A stretch of 64,000 bases of DNA from Glandiceps talaboti (GCF_964340395.1 NC_135552.1:27450681-27514680), one strand, 5' to 3'. Counted from the first letter of the stretch, positions 14,601-45,615 are shown. Notes: a model not told the origin generated them from the sequence alone. Numbers and translations are program-made.

Positions 14601-15181
14601 ATTGTTAAAGTAGTAAGTATATTTGTTAACTTACCGCCAAGCTGAGCTCGAACATACGCATCGCTAATTTTCCGTCCACACCACGGTCCCGGGTCGGTGA
14701 TAGATCTGTGGTGTGGGGGTGCCGTGTAAGGTGGTTTGGCCAAAACTGCCTCCGGGGGTGTTCTTGAGGTTGCCGCAAAACTACTGCTTTTAACATTTCT
14801 GGCTTCGATGGACATCTTGGGGATTGGATCGCCCGGTGTCACTTGGTTCGGTGGGTTATCAATCTGTTGCATGGTTGGCAGTTTGGAAACACCGGTCAAG
14901 CGGTCAACGTCACCTCCCGCGGAGATAAAACCTGACGTGGGGTCTAGGATTGGGATGTTATCACGATTTGGTGCCAATGTATCATCATGATACTTCACAA
15001 ATCCCGGACTGTTATGATACTGGAAACTATCGAAGTCGCCTCGACTGACTAGTTTGGGGAATTTCATATGCCGAAGTCGTTGTTGGTGTGTAATCTGTTG
15101 CATACAGTTGCCACCAGCATTAGCGTCAGTCATCATAATTGTTTGAAACCCCGGACGGGGTCTGAGAAATGCGTCCACCAT
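5687..15181 (-). CDS. SPATA48: SPATA48/SPMIP7-like sperm microtubule inner protein, 8 coding exons
   Basis: Coding exons in transcript order: 15181-14635, 13754-13669, 12692-12601, 11653-11512, 8769-8702, 7821-7672, 6859-6752, 5810-5687. All have GT-AG borders and matching phases and give 438 aa plus stop. The start is the first Met of the open frame, near the CpG-richer promoter. Visible features: a Pro/Ser-rich N-terminal half; WTSDRDPRE then a charged helix (about 184-211); RMVDDVLQDKGREWRDKLALR (split here as RMVDDVLQDKG and REWRDKLALR, about 213-235); DEVDWDSMLAPKVKPP (245-260); LGRSWDWFQARNGNLL; two related motifs IPNYTGC (about 322-328) and IPRYAGC (about 366-372); and a C-terminal VPPGNPFNRI. 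The two IP-x-Y-x-GC motifs and the length of 438 match what I recall of SPATA48, now SPMIP7, which binds inside axonemal doublet microtubules. The family name is from memory; that a gene is here is much surer. The exon 6 acceptor is ambiguous (TAG at 7822-7824 or CAG 6 nt downstream; two residues differ). Confidence 0.68.
6046..6142. repeat. (AATAG)n pentanucleotide microsatellite
   Basis: About 19 near-perfect copies of AATAG, with one or two AATAA variants, in the last intron of the SPATA48-like gene. Confidence 0.97.
6608..6775 (-). repeat. Duplicated exon 7 3' end and splice donor
   Basis: The last bases of exon 7 of the SPATA48-like gene, its donor (GTAAGTAGC on the minus strand) and about 40 intronic bases (6711-6775) recur about 99 bp downstream in the transcript (6608-6675). 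The copy carries a small insertion (ACATGT) next to the exon-like edge. Both donors look usable. Confidence 0.9.
6996..7082. mobile_element. Foldback MITE, TAGTCT family, copy 1
   Basis: An 87-bp imperfect inverted repeat beginning TAGTCTGTAAGGTAC and ending GTATCTAACAGTCTA. The flanks AAAAAATG and AAATAATG match at 7 of 8 positions, as an aged target-site duplication would. The left end shares TAGTCTGTAAGGTAC with the inverted right end of the element at 8401-8488. Lies in intron 6 of the SPATA48-like gene. No coding capacity. Confidence 0.7.
8401..8488. mobile_element. Foldback MITE, TAGACT family, copy 2, with 9-bp TSD
   Basis: An 88-bp hairpin starting TAGACTAAGATACG and ending CGTACCTTACAGACTA, with a GC-rich inner stem (CGCCCTCACCGGCC against GGCCG and TGAGGGCG). 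It is flanked by an exact 9-bp direct repeat CACTCTCTA at 8392-8400 and 8489-8497. Non-autonomous; in intron 5 of the SPATA48-like gene. The 9-bp duplication fits Mutator-like transposons. Confidence 0.82.
9730..9908. mobile_element. Foldback element with about 70-bp arms
   Basis: Arms AGCAATAACCCC (from 9745) and GGGGTTATTGCT (to 9886) extend inward through GTATACAC and GAATT-GGTACAATTCGC to a short loop. Weaker outer complementarity (TTGATA and TATCAA) reaches about 9730 and 9908. No convincing target-site duplication was found. The overlapping open frames on both strands are a by-product of the palindrome. Confidence 0.75.
11091..11161. repeat. 71-bp imperfect inverted repeat
   Basis: CTCTGGAAATATGTACTCCG pairs with its complement at 11136-11161 (about 24 of 27 positions over the full arm), with a loop of about 17 bp. 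Flanks TAAGGTATGTCTAG and TAAGGTATATCTGG resemble a degenerate target duplication. In intron 4 of the SPATA48-like gene. Confidence 0.6.
11654..14634. other. Introns 1-3 of the SPATA48-like gene, otherwise plain
   Basis: Apart from the exons at 12601-12692 and 13669-13754, I see no gene, structured repeat or transposon in this AT-rich stretch. Confidence 0.5.
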
Positions 15182-15840
15182 TTTCCCGTCACTCTTTTGG
15201 TTTCAGACAGTACAGAAGAATGTAATATACAAAATAGATACTTAAAATTCTCACTGGTGATCCTTGGATTACATACAAAAGCTGACTGAAGACACCAGAC
15301 ACATTTGTTCATCCACTGGGTCTACGTTGTTGTCCAAGTGGGGTATCACGTAAAAGGCCATTCACCGCGTGTATGACAACAGCTGGTTGCTAGGTCTGTG
15401 ATCCGCGAAGCACAGTTCACTAATTACCATAAACAAATTATTTAAATCATTTGCGTATTTAATCAGAGAGAGGTCGATGATCAGTGACATATAACTTATC
15501 GCTGTTTTTTTTCTTCTTGTTTTCATCACCTTTGTTGATTTTATAAGTGAAAAAAGAGCCAGTCCCACCTTTTTACATAAACTATCATTTGAATGGAAAT
15601 TGAATTAATTTCGCGAATAAACTTTTTTCTTTCACAATAAAATCCAGTTATCTAATCCTTTTCAAATATTTATTTCTAATTTCACCAATTACACATTCTT
15701 AATACAATATAACAAACGTCATTATTCCACTGGCGATATTAGCCCCGTATCTATAATTTGTTTATTGTATTTGGGACGTCCCAATCAACGCAACCTGAAG
15801 GAACTGACGTCACGCATAGCTAATAACCGGGAAATCCAAA
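15182..15840. promoter_or_regulatory. Divergent promoter region with CRE and CCAAT motifs
   Basis: The 659 bp between two start codons pointing away from each other. A full palindromic CRE, TGACGTCA, lies at 15805-15812, a CCAAT box at 15781-15785 overlaps the palindrome GGGACGTCCC (15773-15782), and the DPY19 start follows 28 bp after the CRE. No clear TATA box is seen. Because the motifs sit within 70 bp of the plus-strand ATG, that 5' UTR must be short or transcription must start within this cluster. That both genes use the region is an inference from spacing. Confidence 0.6.
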
Positions 15841-36133
<20,293 letters not shown>

Positions 36134-36592
36134 AACAGATGGCAGGTTAGACATTTCAAATCATTAATTGCAGGGTGCATTTTGTGCGAGGGACAATCCT
36201 AGCCATGGTGTAATTGCCTTATATAAGTACAATGCACTGCCAGGCATAGACTGCCAGATCAGCTGTTGTGGGCACAGTCTAACCTCCCTTTCTCCAAACT
36301 GATAAGCCTGGACTAATGACTCCATTACAATCTATGCCATGCATAGATTCAATAGATTTCTTAAACGCACTAACATGATCCGTACTTTTTTGGTAATAAT
36401 TTTTTAGTCATAAAAACTCACATATACATATCGTGACCATTACACTTATGAACTTGATCTTTTCTCTTCAAGTAAGAATTTCTCCAAGTGATGAATATAA
36501 TTCTTGTTGAATGTTCTACTATAATTAATAGATTTTTTTTTTTTTAATGTTGTGTAGGGATGTTGTAGTAAACATTCGCCAATCTTAGCCAT

Positions 36593-36598
36593 AATAAA
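36593..36598 (+). promoter_or_regulatory. Candidate polyadenylation signal for DPY19
   Basis: AATAAA about 460 bp after the stop codon, overlapping a second AATAAA (AATAAATAAA). It is the first canonical signal I noticed in this 3' stretch. Confidence 0.45.
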
Positions 36599-38111
36599 TA
36601 AATGCCACTTGTGTTACAGTGTGTATACAGAGTACACAACAGTAACTTATTGTTTGTCACATCTCACCAACACTGAATGTGCCCTCTGATAATTTTTTTT
36701 TTTTTTTTTTTTTTTGGGGAGGGGGGGTGTCAGAATGATAGTAGGTTTTCATATGAGTCACCCACCATATAGTAAGGGATGAGGGGAAAACAAAGTTTGC
36801 TGCATGACAAGAAATTGTTATGGCACATGTGTCAGTGGCATGTCTAATTTACCTGGAGGGCACACTGGTCACCACGTAGTAAGGGAAAATGGAACACTAG
36901 TGTATCACAAGAAATTGGTGTGCATCAATGGTGCTTCAACTGAGCTAAAAGAGCACAGATTTCAGTCAAAATAGTTCTGGTGCACGAGAGGATACCTTAT
37001 GAATGCATTTGGCGATAAATGAGATAAAATGCATGGGGGGGGGGGGGTTCATTTGCTTATCAGTACAGAGTTGGTATTGATCTGAACTTTATAGGTCAAA
37101 GTGACATGTGAGATTTGTTCTTGCTAGGTAACTTCTGTATTACAATTACCATAACAATAGAATCAGTTGACAATATGTTTACCAGAAGTTGCCTTGCAAG
37201 TCTCATACATCACTTCCACCTAAGTTCAGATCAATGGTAACTCCACACTGATAAGTGAAAGTAAATTAAACCAATTAATGTATTTGATCTCATTTGACAT
37301 CCAACTCTTTATTTAAAAATGTGGTATCCTTCCTCTATCAGAAAATAAAGTTGATATTATCAGTTTGAGCATGACAACTTAACCCACTATGTTGTGTTCC
37401 TGAAACTTTAAATGAGTAAACTTTGGTACGATTTGAAGACCATGGACAATCTTTATATAGAAAAGAGAATGGAGAAACCAAAGTGAAAAACAAGAAATTT
37501 GACAAACTTGGTAATGAAATTTGTATGAGAAATTTTGTATTTACCATTGAAGGCAGTTTTTTGCCATTTGTTTTATTTGAAGACTAATGTTATGAATGGC
37601 TTTCTTGTTGTAATATTAATTAGATTGATTGGTTAGTAATGAATGATATTTATATGATATGGTATTAAGGTATTATATTACTGACTAACTAATGTGTTAA
37701 ATCTGAAAGAGCAATCACACATTTTACAAATTATGTTACCTTTGAAAAAGATAGTTTCACAGTACACAATCATGAAGGGTTGATAGACTGTATATTTTTG
37801 TCATTTCTAAGAGTCCAGCAATGATTCCTCAAGATAATCAAAGCTTTGCTACAACTAGTAATGATTTGTGCAATAGAGTGTTTGAATGTGTTGTTTAGTA
37901 ATTGCTGACCTTTGACATCATTAGGAATTGTGGGAAATCTAATATGGCAACCAAACAGTAAATTAGTTTTAAAAGCAGAAACATTACACTTTAAACTTTT
38001 TTGGAAACTTACAAGGGGCAATGATATTTTTTAACCAAAATATAGTTATTTTATGTCTTGATACTTTTTTTCTTTTCTATTCAACATTCCAATACTTTAT
38101 GAAATCATCAC

Positions 38112-38196
38112 GTCAATGCGAGAAGGTCACATCTGCTATACAATTTGCATAATAGATATGACCTTTGTATAGCAGATACAAACTTCTTGCACTGAC
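38112..38196. repeat. 85-bp inverted repeat
   Basis: GTCAATGCGAGAAGGTC with ATCTGCTATACAA pairs with TTGTATAGCAGAT and TTCTTGCACTGAC; the inner 13 bp are perfect. Possibly a small foldback element; no target duplication is evident. Confidence 0.7.
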
Positions 38197-38524
38197 ATGA
38201 CAACATATATCTGTTAACAACTTTTTATACCAGCAAACTTTCTCAGTTGTTGTTTTTTTGTGTGACAGAACAATGGACAGTGCAGGTTTACATTGACTTC
38301 TAACTTTGAAGATTTCATCAAGTAACTGTCACAAACCTAGTAGAATTGACAACTTAGATGGATTGCTTCTAATACTTTATCTAGTAGGTGTGTCATGTTT
38401 GGTATTTATTATCACAACCAAGATAAACTAAAAAATATGAAACTTTAAAATTCACACTTTCACCTTTTGAATGGAAATTGAAGGAACAAATAATTCGTTG
38501 TTGATAGTTTAATGATATTTGTAT

Positions 38525-38835
38525 TGTCAAAAATTGTGTTTCTATAATTCTTTTCTGCTTGATACTCAAAAAACGATATTTTGTATCGTCATGGTAACAG
38601 AAATTGTGTTTCTATAATTCTTTTCTGCTTGATACTCAAAAAACGATATTTTGTATTGTCATGGTAACAGAAATTGTGTTTCTATAATTCTTTTCTGCTT
38701 GATACTCAAAAATGATATTTCGTATTGTCATGGTAACAGAACTGGTGCTGCTATCATTCTATTCTGCTTGATACTCAAAAAAATGATATTTTGTATTGTC
38801 ATGGTAACTGGTTTTTTTCAATCTTTTCTGCTTAA
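38525..38835. repeat. 70-bp tandem repeat, about 4.5 copies
   Basis: Unit ATTGTCATGGTAACAGAAAT, TGTGTTTCTATAATTCTTTT, CTGCTTGATACTCAAAAAACGATATTTTGT (shown in parts). Later copies are more diverged. Confidence 0.93.
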
Positions 38836-39059
38836 TATTCAAAACCTATTTTCTATGCTATAATTTTACTTTTATAATAGTATTCTATATATTGTTATCA
38901 TGTGAAATGAATCTTTTTTCTAAAGGACTCTTGTCGTCCAGTTCATTCATACTCATATACCGGTATATATATAAAACTTGACAAACCTTTTACTAGCCAT
39001 AACTAACTAACAATGCAATCATTCATTGTATGTCTGAAATAGGCACTAATGATATTCTA

Positions 39060-39285
39060 TAGACTGTCAACAGTCGCTCGCGCCTTTTTTCCTACGTTTT
39101 ATCTAAACTCCGGTCCGGCGCAACACTAGTATAATCGCAAACTGATTTCGAGGGCCGAATTGCGAAGGCCCAAGCTCGGGCCTTCAGCCCTCGATATCAG
39201 TTTGCGATTAGACTAGTGTTGCGCCGGATCGGAGTTTAGATAAAACGTAGGGGGAAAAAAGGCGCGAGCAACTGTCGACAGTCTA
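39060..39285. mobile_element. Long-hairpin MITE with 9-bp TSD GATATTCTA
   Basis: Near-perfect palindrome of about 226 bp with arms of about 105 bp: TAGACTGTCAACAGTCGCTC inward through GTTTTATCTAAACTCCGG and GCGCAACACTAGT to a short central region. Flanked by exact 9-bp direct repeats GATATTCTA (39051-39059 and 39286-39294). The termini (TAGACTGT) match the smaller elements at 6996 and 8401. Arms are about 97% complementary by eye, so insertion may be recent. The transcript would fold into a long hairpin. Confidence 0.9.
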
Positions 39286-39981
39286 GATATTCTATTGTAC
39301 GAGTCAATAACTTTTAACTTTTATATTTTTTCACATTGAATGTCTCTTTTTCCTATGAAATATTCAGGTTATTTGTCAATATGTATAATTTGATGGATTG
39401 TCTTGACTTCAAATTTTCAATGCTAAATGATTTGTGATGTGTTTTGGGATAAGCAATACAGACTATCAGTTCCACTTTGTTGACATGTTTATCTTAAATG
39501 AATTAAAATTCTTCATGTTAAACTTAAAACCGTTTCGTTGTATGTATATGTTGTGTATTGTGCTATTGTTTCCCTGCACCCAGTCACAGAGGTTCTTGTG
39601 TAGTATGTGGGTGGAGTCCCACATGGGTGTATAGTATTCCAAGTATACCATCAACGCCACATACCACCCTCAGCAGCAAATGTTAAACACACCTTTCTTT
39701 TCACGAACCGCGTCTGCTTCACACGCTTTTATTGTTGAATGACTGAAATTTTACAAGGGTTTGTGTACTAATGGATTTAACATGACATGGAGCCAAAGTT
39801 TTTAGAACCATTACTCCTAATTTAGGGTAGCTCTGGACTTGTATGCTATGTGATATGTACTCAAGGATGGAGAGCATAGCCTTGTAGACCCATGGTGTAT
39901 AAGTCCAGAGCTGGAAGAGTTTGTAAAGAACACAAGACTATATAACCACCAATGTTACAGAACTTTTGACAAGAAGAAATT

Positions 39982-41999
39982 TTACATCAGATCAGTCAAT
40001 GACAGATCACTAGTACTAATTTTGAAGGTCGAGTCAGAATCAGAAATTAGATCTCTAATACTAAGCGTGCAAGAAGTATCAGTACTTTGTTTATCTTTGG
40101 TTGAGTTTTGACTTTTCCTACTTGCATGATCTGTCCAAATTGATGTAGTAGTGCTAGAAGAGCAGTTACTAGCATTACTGTAATAACTGCTATTTCTTGA
40201 TACTGCAATTGTAGAATTCGAACTTGATGTACCACTGTTAGAAAGACTCCGAGGTAAGGATTTTGTTGTCTCATATTTTTCACTGTCTGTTTTGTCCGAA
40301 AGGGCATCAGAGCTCAGTTGTCTTTGAGGTTTCTGCGTTTTTGTTATTGATGATGTTTCTTTTGTATTTTGTTGTTTTGCTTTTCGATGATCTGTTGAGT
40401 TCTTTTCTTTATATGGTTTGGTCTTTTTCGTGTTTTCTCGATGCAGCTGCACACTTTCTCTTGTTTTTTTTTCTTCACATGTTTGGCTTGTAGATTTGTT
40501 CGTTTGATGATTGCGACGCCGATTTTTGTTTTCCAACAGCTCTTTTACCCAGTCATGATATCGATGGCGGACACACTTGTGTCCCATTCTGAATATCTCA
40601 GAGATGAAACATCGATAGCAATGAACATCCCTCCAGTAACATGCAGGCCATCGTTTATCTGAGACAAACAAACAAATATAAATAACCTTTTCATAGTGTA
40701 TGTCATCATTATGCAAATTAATATCCGTCTGTTTGGATGTGTTTTTCGGTCAGGCAATGTAATACTACCAATTTTGATATTGCAGTGTTTTGTCGATAAC
40801 TGAATTCGTGATGGATTCTTCAGTCAGTTTTGTTGTACACGATGTACTTTGTTTTGATCACAGATACGAAACTAAACTTGTTACAAATTTAAGCATTTCA
40901 ACAGGTTTGATTTACAAATGTTATACAGTAAACAATTCGAGAACTTACATGTTGCAAACGTGAGCACCTCAATATCGTATTGATTGGCACCCTTACCAAC
41001 AAGAGTTGGGAACAGGCTCAATCTCCCTCTCGTGTTGGGTCGCCCACGTTCCAATAACCATACACCAAATATTTCCCAGAAGTAAGGGCTATCTTCTTTT
41101 CTCATACCAGCTATGGGACCAGCAAGTAGGGGAAATCTATCTGTGTAAAGTAAAGAATGTCCCAATGACATTGTAGCAGAACTAAACATTGAATTCAGTT
41201 TGTATATTCAGTGGACATCCTTTAGAAATTGTTTATCCATCATGTTAAAGCATTCTTTATTGAAGCCGATGTTATCATAGTTACAGTTGTTTTTGTTCAG
41301 TTATAACAATGATATGTTTGGTATTACTTCTGTTGTAGACATTTCAGAGAATATCCCCACCAACTTTCAATCTATTAATCTATCAATCAATCTATCATTC
41401 AATAAGTTCCAAGATTTATGATAAAACTAACGATTTCAAATCAAATCTAACATACCATTTCTTGCATTGGACACTTTTCATACACACACGCAAAGACACA
41501 TGCATCAAATACACTTTATCAAATAAATGCGTATGAAAGTTTTGACCTTTGACCAAAAATCACGTTTGAACAGTTTTGTGAAAGGAATACCATACAGTTA
41601 TGTAGATACTGCACATTGTACCTGACAATATTGGTGTATACCAGACTATGTTGGTGGTGTTATTTACCTGGTTTAATCGATGCCATGGTGTTTGTAAAAT
41701 GTGTTTATACAATCTGTTTGTGCGTTATTTTCCTTTTCCAATAACCAAACAACGTTGCAACATTTCTAAATTATATATAAACCTGACTTCCTGTTTGATC
41801 GTGTTGTCCAACCAGGAATGAGTACTTCACTTCACATTCATGTTTACAGAAAGTAAGTTTCATCATGTGATCAGAACTCACCAATCAAGTCGTTGAAATC
41901 CTCCACTCGATATGGTCTGGGAATGTATAATAAGTTTCTGATATTAGCTTTAGCCCGCTTCTTTAATTGTACCAATTCTTTTCGCTGTTGGACAAACAT
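39982..41999 (-). CDS. Unrecognised three-exon gene, 328 aa
   Basis: Exons in transcript order 41999-41882, 41140-40949, 40658-39982; GT-AG borders, phases 1 and 1, one open frame of 328 codons. I do not recognise the family. Residues 1-40 are basic, with LLYIPRPYRVEDFNDLI. Residues 41-103 are compact and aromatic-rich (GPIAGMRKEDSPYFWEIFGV, then LLERGRPNTRGRLSLFPTLV). About 105-145 carries CYWRDVHCYRCF and a later Cys (C-x6-HC-x2-C then KC), a spacing that could bind a metal. The remainder to the stop is Ser/Thr/Lys/Asn-rich and probably disordered. No signal peptide or membrane segment is seen. The first exon may start further upstream: TTTGTCCAACAG just after the Met could also be a splice acceptor. 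The existence of exons 2 and 3 is well supported by frame length and splice sites. Confidence 0.6.
41668..41686 (-). CDS. Possible alternative first exon of the 328-aa gene
   Basis: ACACC-ATGG (good initiation context) encodes MASIKP and ends in G followed by the donor GTAAATAA. Its phase (one base left over) joins exon 2 at 41140 in frame, giving MASIKP-D-RFPLLAG. TATAAA lies about 20 bp upstream of the ATG. It would replace the basic 39-residue N-terminus. Confidence 0.35.
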
Positions 42000-42240
42000 T
42001 TGTTAATTGGTGAAAATGACAATGACGTATTGCTTTCCTATACAGGCTATAGATGAAAAAAACAGCAACTTAGTTTAACATATGTGCATTCACTTTGTAA
42101 ACGTCATACTTCTGGGAATAGTGTATAGAAGATAGAGTTGAAATAAGAGTATGTTTTCTGGACTTCTTTCAAATGTTGTATACTTCAGTACGGTACTCCA
42201 AATTTAGTTTTGATATATGTAACAAACTTAGGCCAACACC

Positions 42241-42328
42241 AGAGGACCTACACCAGAGGGCCTACACCAGAGGGCTTATACCAGAGGGCCTACACCAGAG
42301 GGCCTATACCAGAGGGCCTACACCAGTT
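42241..42328. repeat. 15-bp tandem repeat, about 6 copies
   Basis: Unit CCAGAGGGCCTACAC with ACC/ATAC variants; divisible by three, so it stays open as a short frame. Confidence 0.92.
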
Positions 42329-42920
42329 TGTTTCAGACCCTTAAATATTCCCAATCAATGCTAAATGTTGTAGCATATACATTACTTAAAGTACACCGGT
42401 ATTACAATATGGAACTGTTTAAACCCCCCCCCCCCAGTCCATGAGGCAATCTCAGTCCAAAATTGGTTTCCAGTAGTTTATACGTTTCAATAATTAATCG
42501 ATTGTTTTTATATTATTAGTTGTATTGTCAGATTTTAATAATTCCTTTCATCATTTATTGCTCCCTAATGTAATCTAGCCAACTCTCTGTCCATTTACCA
42601 AAGTGAAAAATATAATTCTAAATTTATCAATTTTTTTTTTCATTATCATTTTATGGTAATGTCTATTCCATGTTGCTTCCATTCCAGACAAGAATATCAC
42701 TTTTACACTGTATTTTCTGCATGAGTTGTGAATTTCTATATCTAGGTAGTCATTAAAATTATTCAATTCTACAACAATGCGTACTGTTTTGTGGTTTGGA
42801 TGTACTCGTGAAAAAAGAATTAATATTTATATTTATATTTATATTTATGTGCGACTCTTGAAATATGTAAATGTTTACAATCTCCGACAGCTTAGTTTTT
42901 TTCTAAAGTGGCGTTATTTG

Positions 42921-42967
42921 TGGTATTAGAAACTCAGAGAGCGAGGTGAGCGGAGTTTCTAATACCA
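42921..42967. repeat. 47-bp hairpin with 15-bp perfect stem
   Basis: TGGTATTAGAAACTC and GAGTTTCTAATACCA enclose a 17-base GC-rich loop (AGAGAGCGAGGTGAGCG). Confidence 0.85.
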
Positions 42968-43466
42968 TAGATGTCTAACCCCAACAAAGCAAAGGAAGCT
43001 ACTGTGACTTGTAGAGATAGGATAATGTTAGTGAACCCACGCCAATGAAGACAGTCTTAGATTTCAAGTATCATTAGCACAATCAAATTTAAGTTCATCC
43101 CTTTACTCTAACTTACATAAGATTGACCGTTTCATAAACTGGACAAAACTGCCTGCACCTTTCATTTCATATATTGTGCAGTTTTACCGATGGCTGTAAC
43201 GTATACATCAACAACACGATGTGGAACATATAGTCAATGAATTGGTTATGTCAGTAGATGCCATAAACACCATTTTGAAATGCATAGCGGCTAATTATAA
43301 ACTATATCACGTAAACTACCAGTCAAATATGTGCGATTCCAGATTCATGTGACGGTTTCAGTCACATGGTGCATATTTGACAGAAAGCAGAATTTATCGC
43401 AAGAATTTCCCTAGTATTTTGCCGAAACGTTAACCCCGGCCATTTAGAAAAATTGAGTGAATAAGT

Positions 43467-44165
43467 CATAATACAGTTAGGGGTAGAATGATAGGTCCCA
43501 GGAATCGACGATTCCCGCGTTTTATACATACAGTTAGGGGTAGAATGATAGGTCCCAGGAATCGACGATTCCCGCGTTTTATACATACAGTTAGGGGTAG
43601 AATGATAGGTCTCAGGATTCGATGATTCCCACGTTTTATACATACAGTTAGGGATAGAATGATAGGTCCCAGGATTCGATGGTTCCCACGTTTTATACAT
43701 ACAGTTAGGGATAGGATGATAGGTCCCAGGATTCGATGATTCCCACGTTTTATACATACAGTTAGGGGTAGAATGATAGGTCGCAGGATTCAATGGTTCC
43801 AACGTTTTATACATACAGTTAGGGGTAGAATGATAGGTCCCAGGATTCGATGATTCCCACGTTTTATACATACAGTTAGGGGTAGAATGATAGGTCCCAG
43901 GATTCGATGGTTCCCACGTTTTATACATTACGTATATACATACAGTTAGGGGTAGAATGATAGGTCGCAGGATTCAATGGTTCCAACGTTTTATACATAC
44001 AGTTAGGGGTAGAATGATAGGTCCCAGGATTCGATGATTCCCACGTTTTATACATACAGTTAGGGGTAGAATGATAGGTCCCAGGATTCGATGATTCCCA
44101 CGTTTTATACATACAGTTAGGGATAGGATGATAGGTCCCAGGATTCGATGGTTCCCACGTTTTTC
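43467..44165. repeat. 57-bp minisatellite, about 12 copies
   Basis: Unit ACATACAGTTAGGGGTAGAA, TGATAGGTCCCAGGATTCGA, TGATTCCCACGTTTTAT. One break near 43925-43940 (ATTACGTATAT). Because 57 is divisible by three, the minus strand stays open in two frames (19-residue repeats beginning MYKTWE and RGNHRILG). No signal peptide, splice partners or homology, so I call it non-coding. Confidence 0.93.
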
Positions 44166-44544
44166 GCGTGGGTCTCCAAAAGATCTTGTTCCGTACAAAG
44201 TGTCGAGAAGTTGACTCATTCTTACAGGTCATATAGAATCAAGTAACCATATCCGTATAATTCTAGCAGTAATGTAAAGTTGCCTGTTTAAAATGTCACC
44301 GAACGTTGGCAACGTGTACATTTGTATTCTAGAACAAGGAGAACATAGGACGCCATTCGAAGTGTGGAGGAAAGAACACAGAATTCAACTCCCAAAAATA
44401 CGCAACTCGAGACATTAACAAAACTTTACGCTTATACCGCGTGGGAAAATGAAGAAGAAACAGACCATTGTCGATTGATTTCCTGGAAAACAAGAATTCT
44501 CAAATTCTTGTATTATTTCAAGGGACCAGGAACAAGTGTTAATC

Positions 44545-44739
44545 AACGGTTGGGGTTCGAACCCATTCAAGGTTTTGATTAAATTTACCACGTGTTGTAA
44601 GTAAGAAGAGTGTCGGACAGTTTGACTCGATCCACCGAACAACGGAGGTTTTCCCCGGGTGATCCGGTTTCCTCCTGCATTAACACTGAATCTTCTTTCT
44701 GTTATTGGGCAATATGTCTAGCTGTTGTATGGTTTATAA

Positions 44740-44786
<47 letters not shown>
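44545..44786 (+). mobile_element. Candidate SINE-like retroposon with (AAAT)n tail
   Basis: GGGTTCGAACCC at about 44552 resembles a Pol III B box. It is followed by GGAGGTTTTCCCCGGGTGAT, CCGGTTTCCTCCTGCATTAA, a block I recall from animal SINE/LINE 3' regions, and a tail of about 12 AAAT units to 44786. No clear A box was found, so the left end is unknown. Confidence 0.45.
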
Positions 44787-44810
44787 GATAAAGTTTGAAG
44801 ATATTCTTGG

Positions 44811-45368
44811 AACTTTTATTCTGAGTGAAATATTAGACATTCTCGGCCTATTTCATTAACTTTTAATGAAGAAATAGTTTAAAGTTTATTTATTTTCTAA
44901 AGCGCCTTTGCTATTTATTAATATTCAAAAATGGTGTACATACAATAGATTTAAAAGTATGGTAAAACAATATAATAAAGCTAAAAACAACAAATTGGTT
45001 ATAATAATCACAAAAAGGCTAAAATGACTACTTAGTAAAAGACACTTGGTAATAAATTAATACAGCTTATAATATTGTTTAAACAGATGTATTCAGACCC
45101 AGAATTTATGTTGTCATATTCATAAAGAAAACCTTCTGAAATAGTTTTCATTTATTTACTAATTGTGTGCACTAACATAATCTATAACATGCGATATCAT
45201 AATGAGATTGTCCAGCGAGACGAGTGAAAATGAAGCAAACACTACAAGCACGAGTGCCAATACCCCTGAGTACCCACACTGGAACTCACGTGGCGTGGGG
45301 TTCTGTTATTATTACATATGTTGTTAGAATGCACGTCAGGAACCTAATATTCACTCAGAATAAAAGTT
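44811..45368. mobile_element. Possible 558-bp element with 26-bp terminal inverted repeats
   Basis: AACTTTTATTCTGAGTGAAA then TATTAG at 44811-44836 is the inverse of CCTAATATTCACTCAGAATA then AAAGTT at 45343-45368 (one-base gap). The interior includes dispersed repeat copy B (45241-45324). No transposase frame. Boundaries and any target duplication are unresolved. Confidence 0.55.
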
Positions 45369-45564
45369 TAATTAGTGTAAGTAATCGCTGGTACATAATT
45401 ATGTAATAATATACAGAACGGGCACTACTTACTAAGTATCAAATAAAAACACTATAAAAATTATATAATTCGAAGTCGACTTGACTTGACTTCATCGACC
45501 CAAGGAGGTTTAAGATACCTCCAAAATAACGCTACCATTATTTAAACGCAGCAACAACTGCCAT

Positions 45565-45565
45565 T

Positions 45566-45615
<50 letters not shown>

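Larger units (their letters stand above)
36134..39981. other. Intergenic stretch between DPY19 and the unrecognised gene
   Basis: Presumed DPY19 3' UTR at the left; then poly-T (about 36691-36715), poly-G (about 37036), an inverted repeat at 38112, a 70-bp tandem repeat at 38525 and a MULE-like MITE at 39060. No gene is supported. Confidence 0.6.

Noticed and set aside
15381-15395. Possible RFX X-box (GTTGCTAGG) upstream of the SPATA48-like gene
   Set aside because: Only one half-site is present; the other half does not match the consensus at an allowed spacing.
43362-44232. 188- and 103-codon repeat-protein frames
   Set aside because: Open only because the 57-bp unit is divisible by three; no start-region, splice or family support.
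44545-44570. tRNA gene
   Set aside because: Only a B-box-like GGTTCGAACCC; no A box or cloverleaf could be folded around it.
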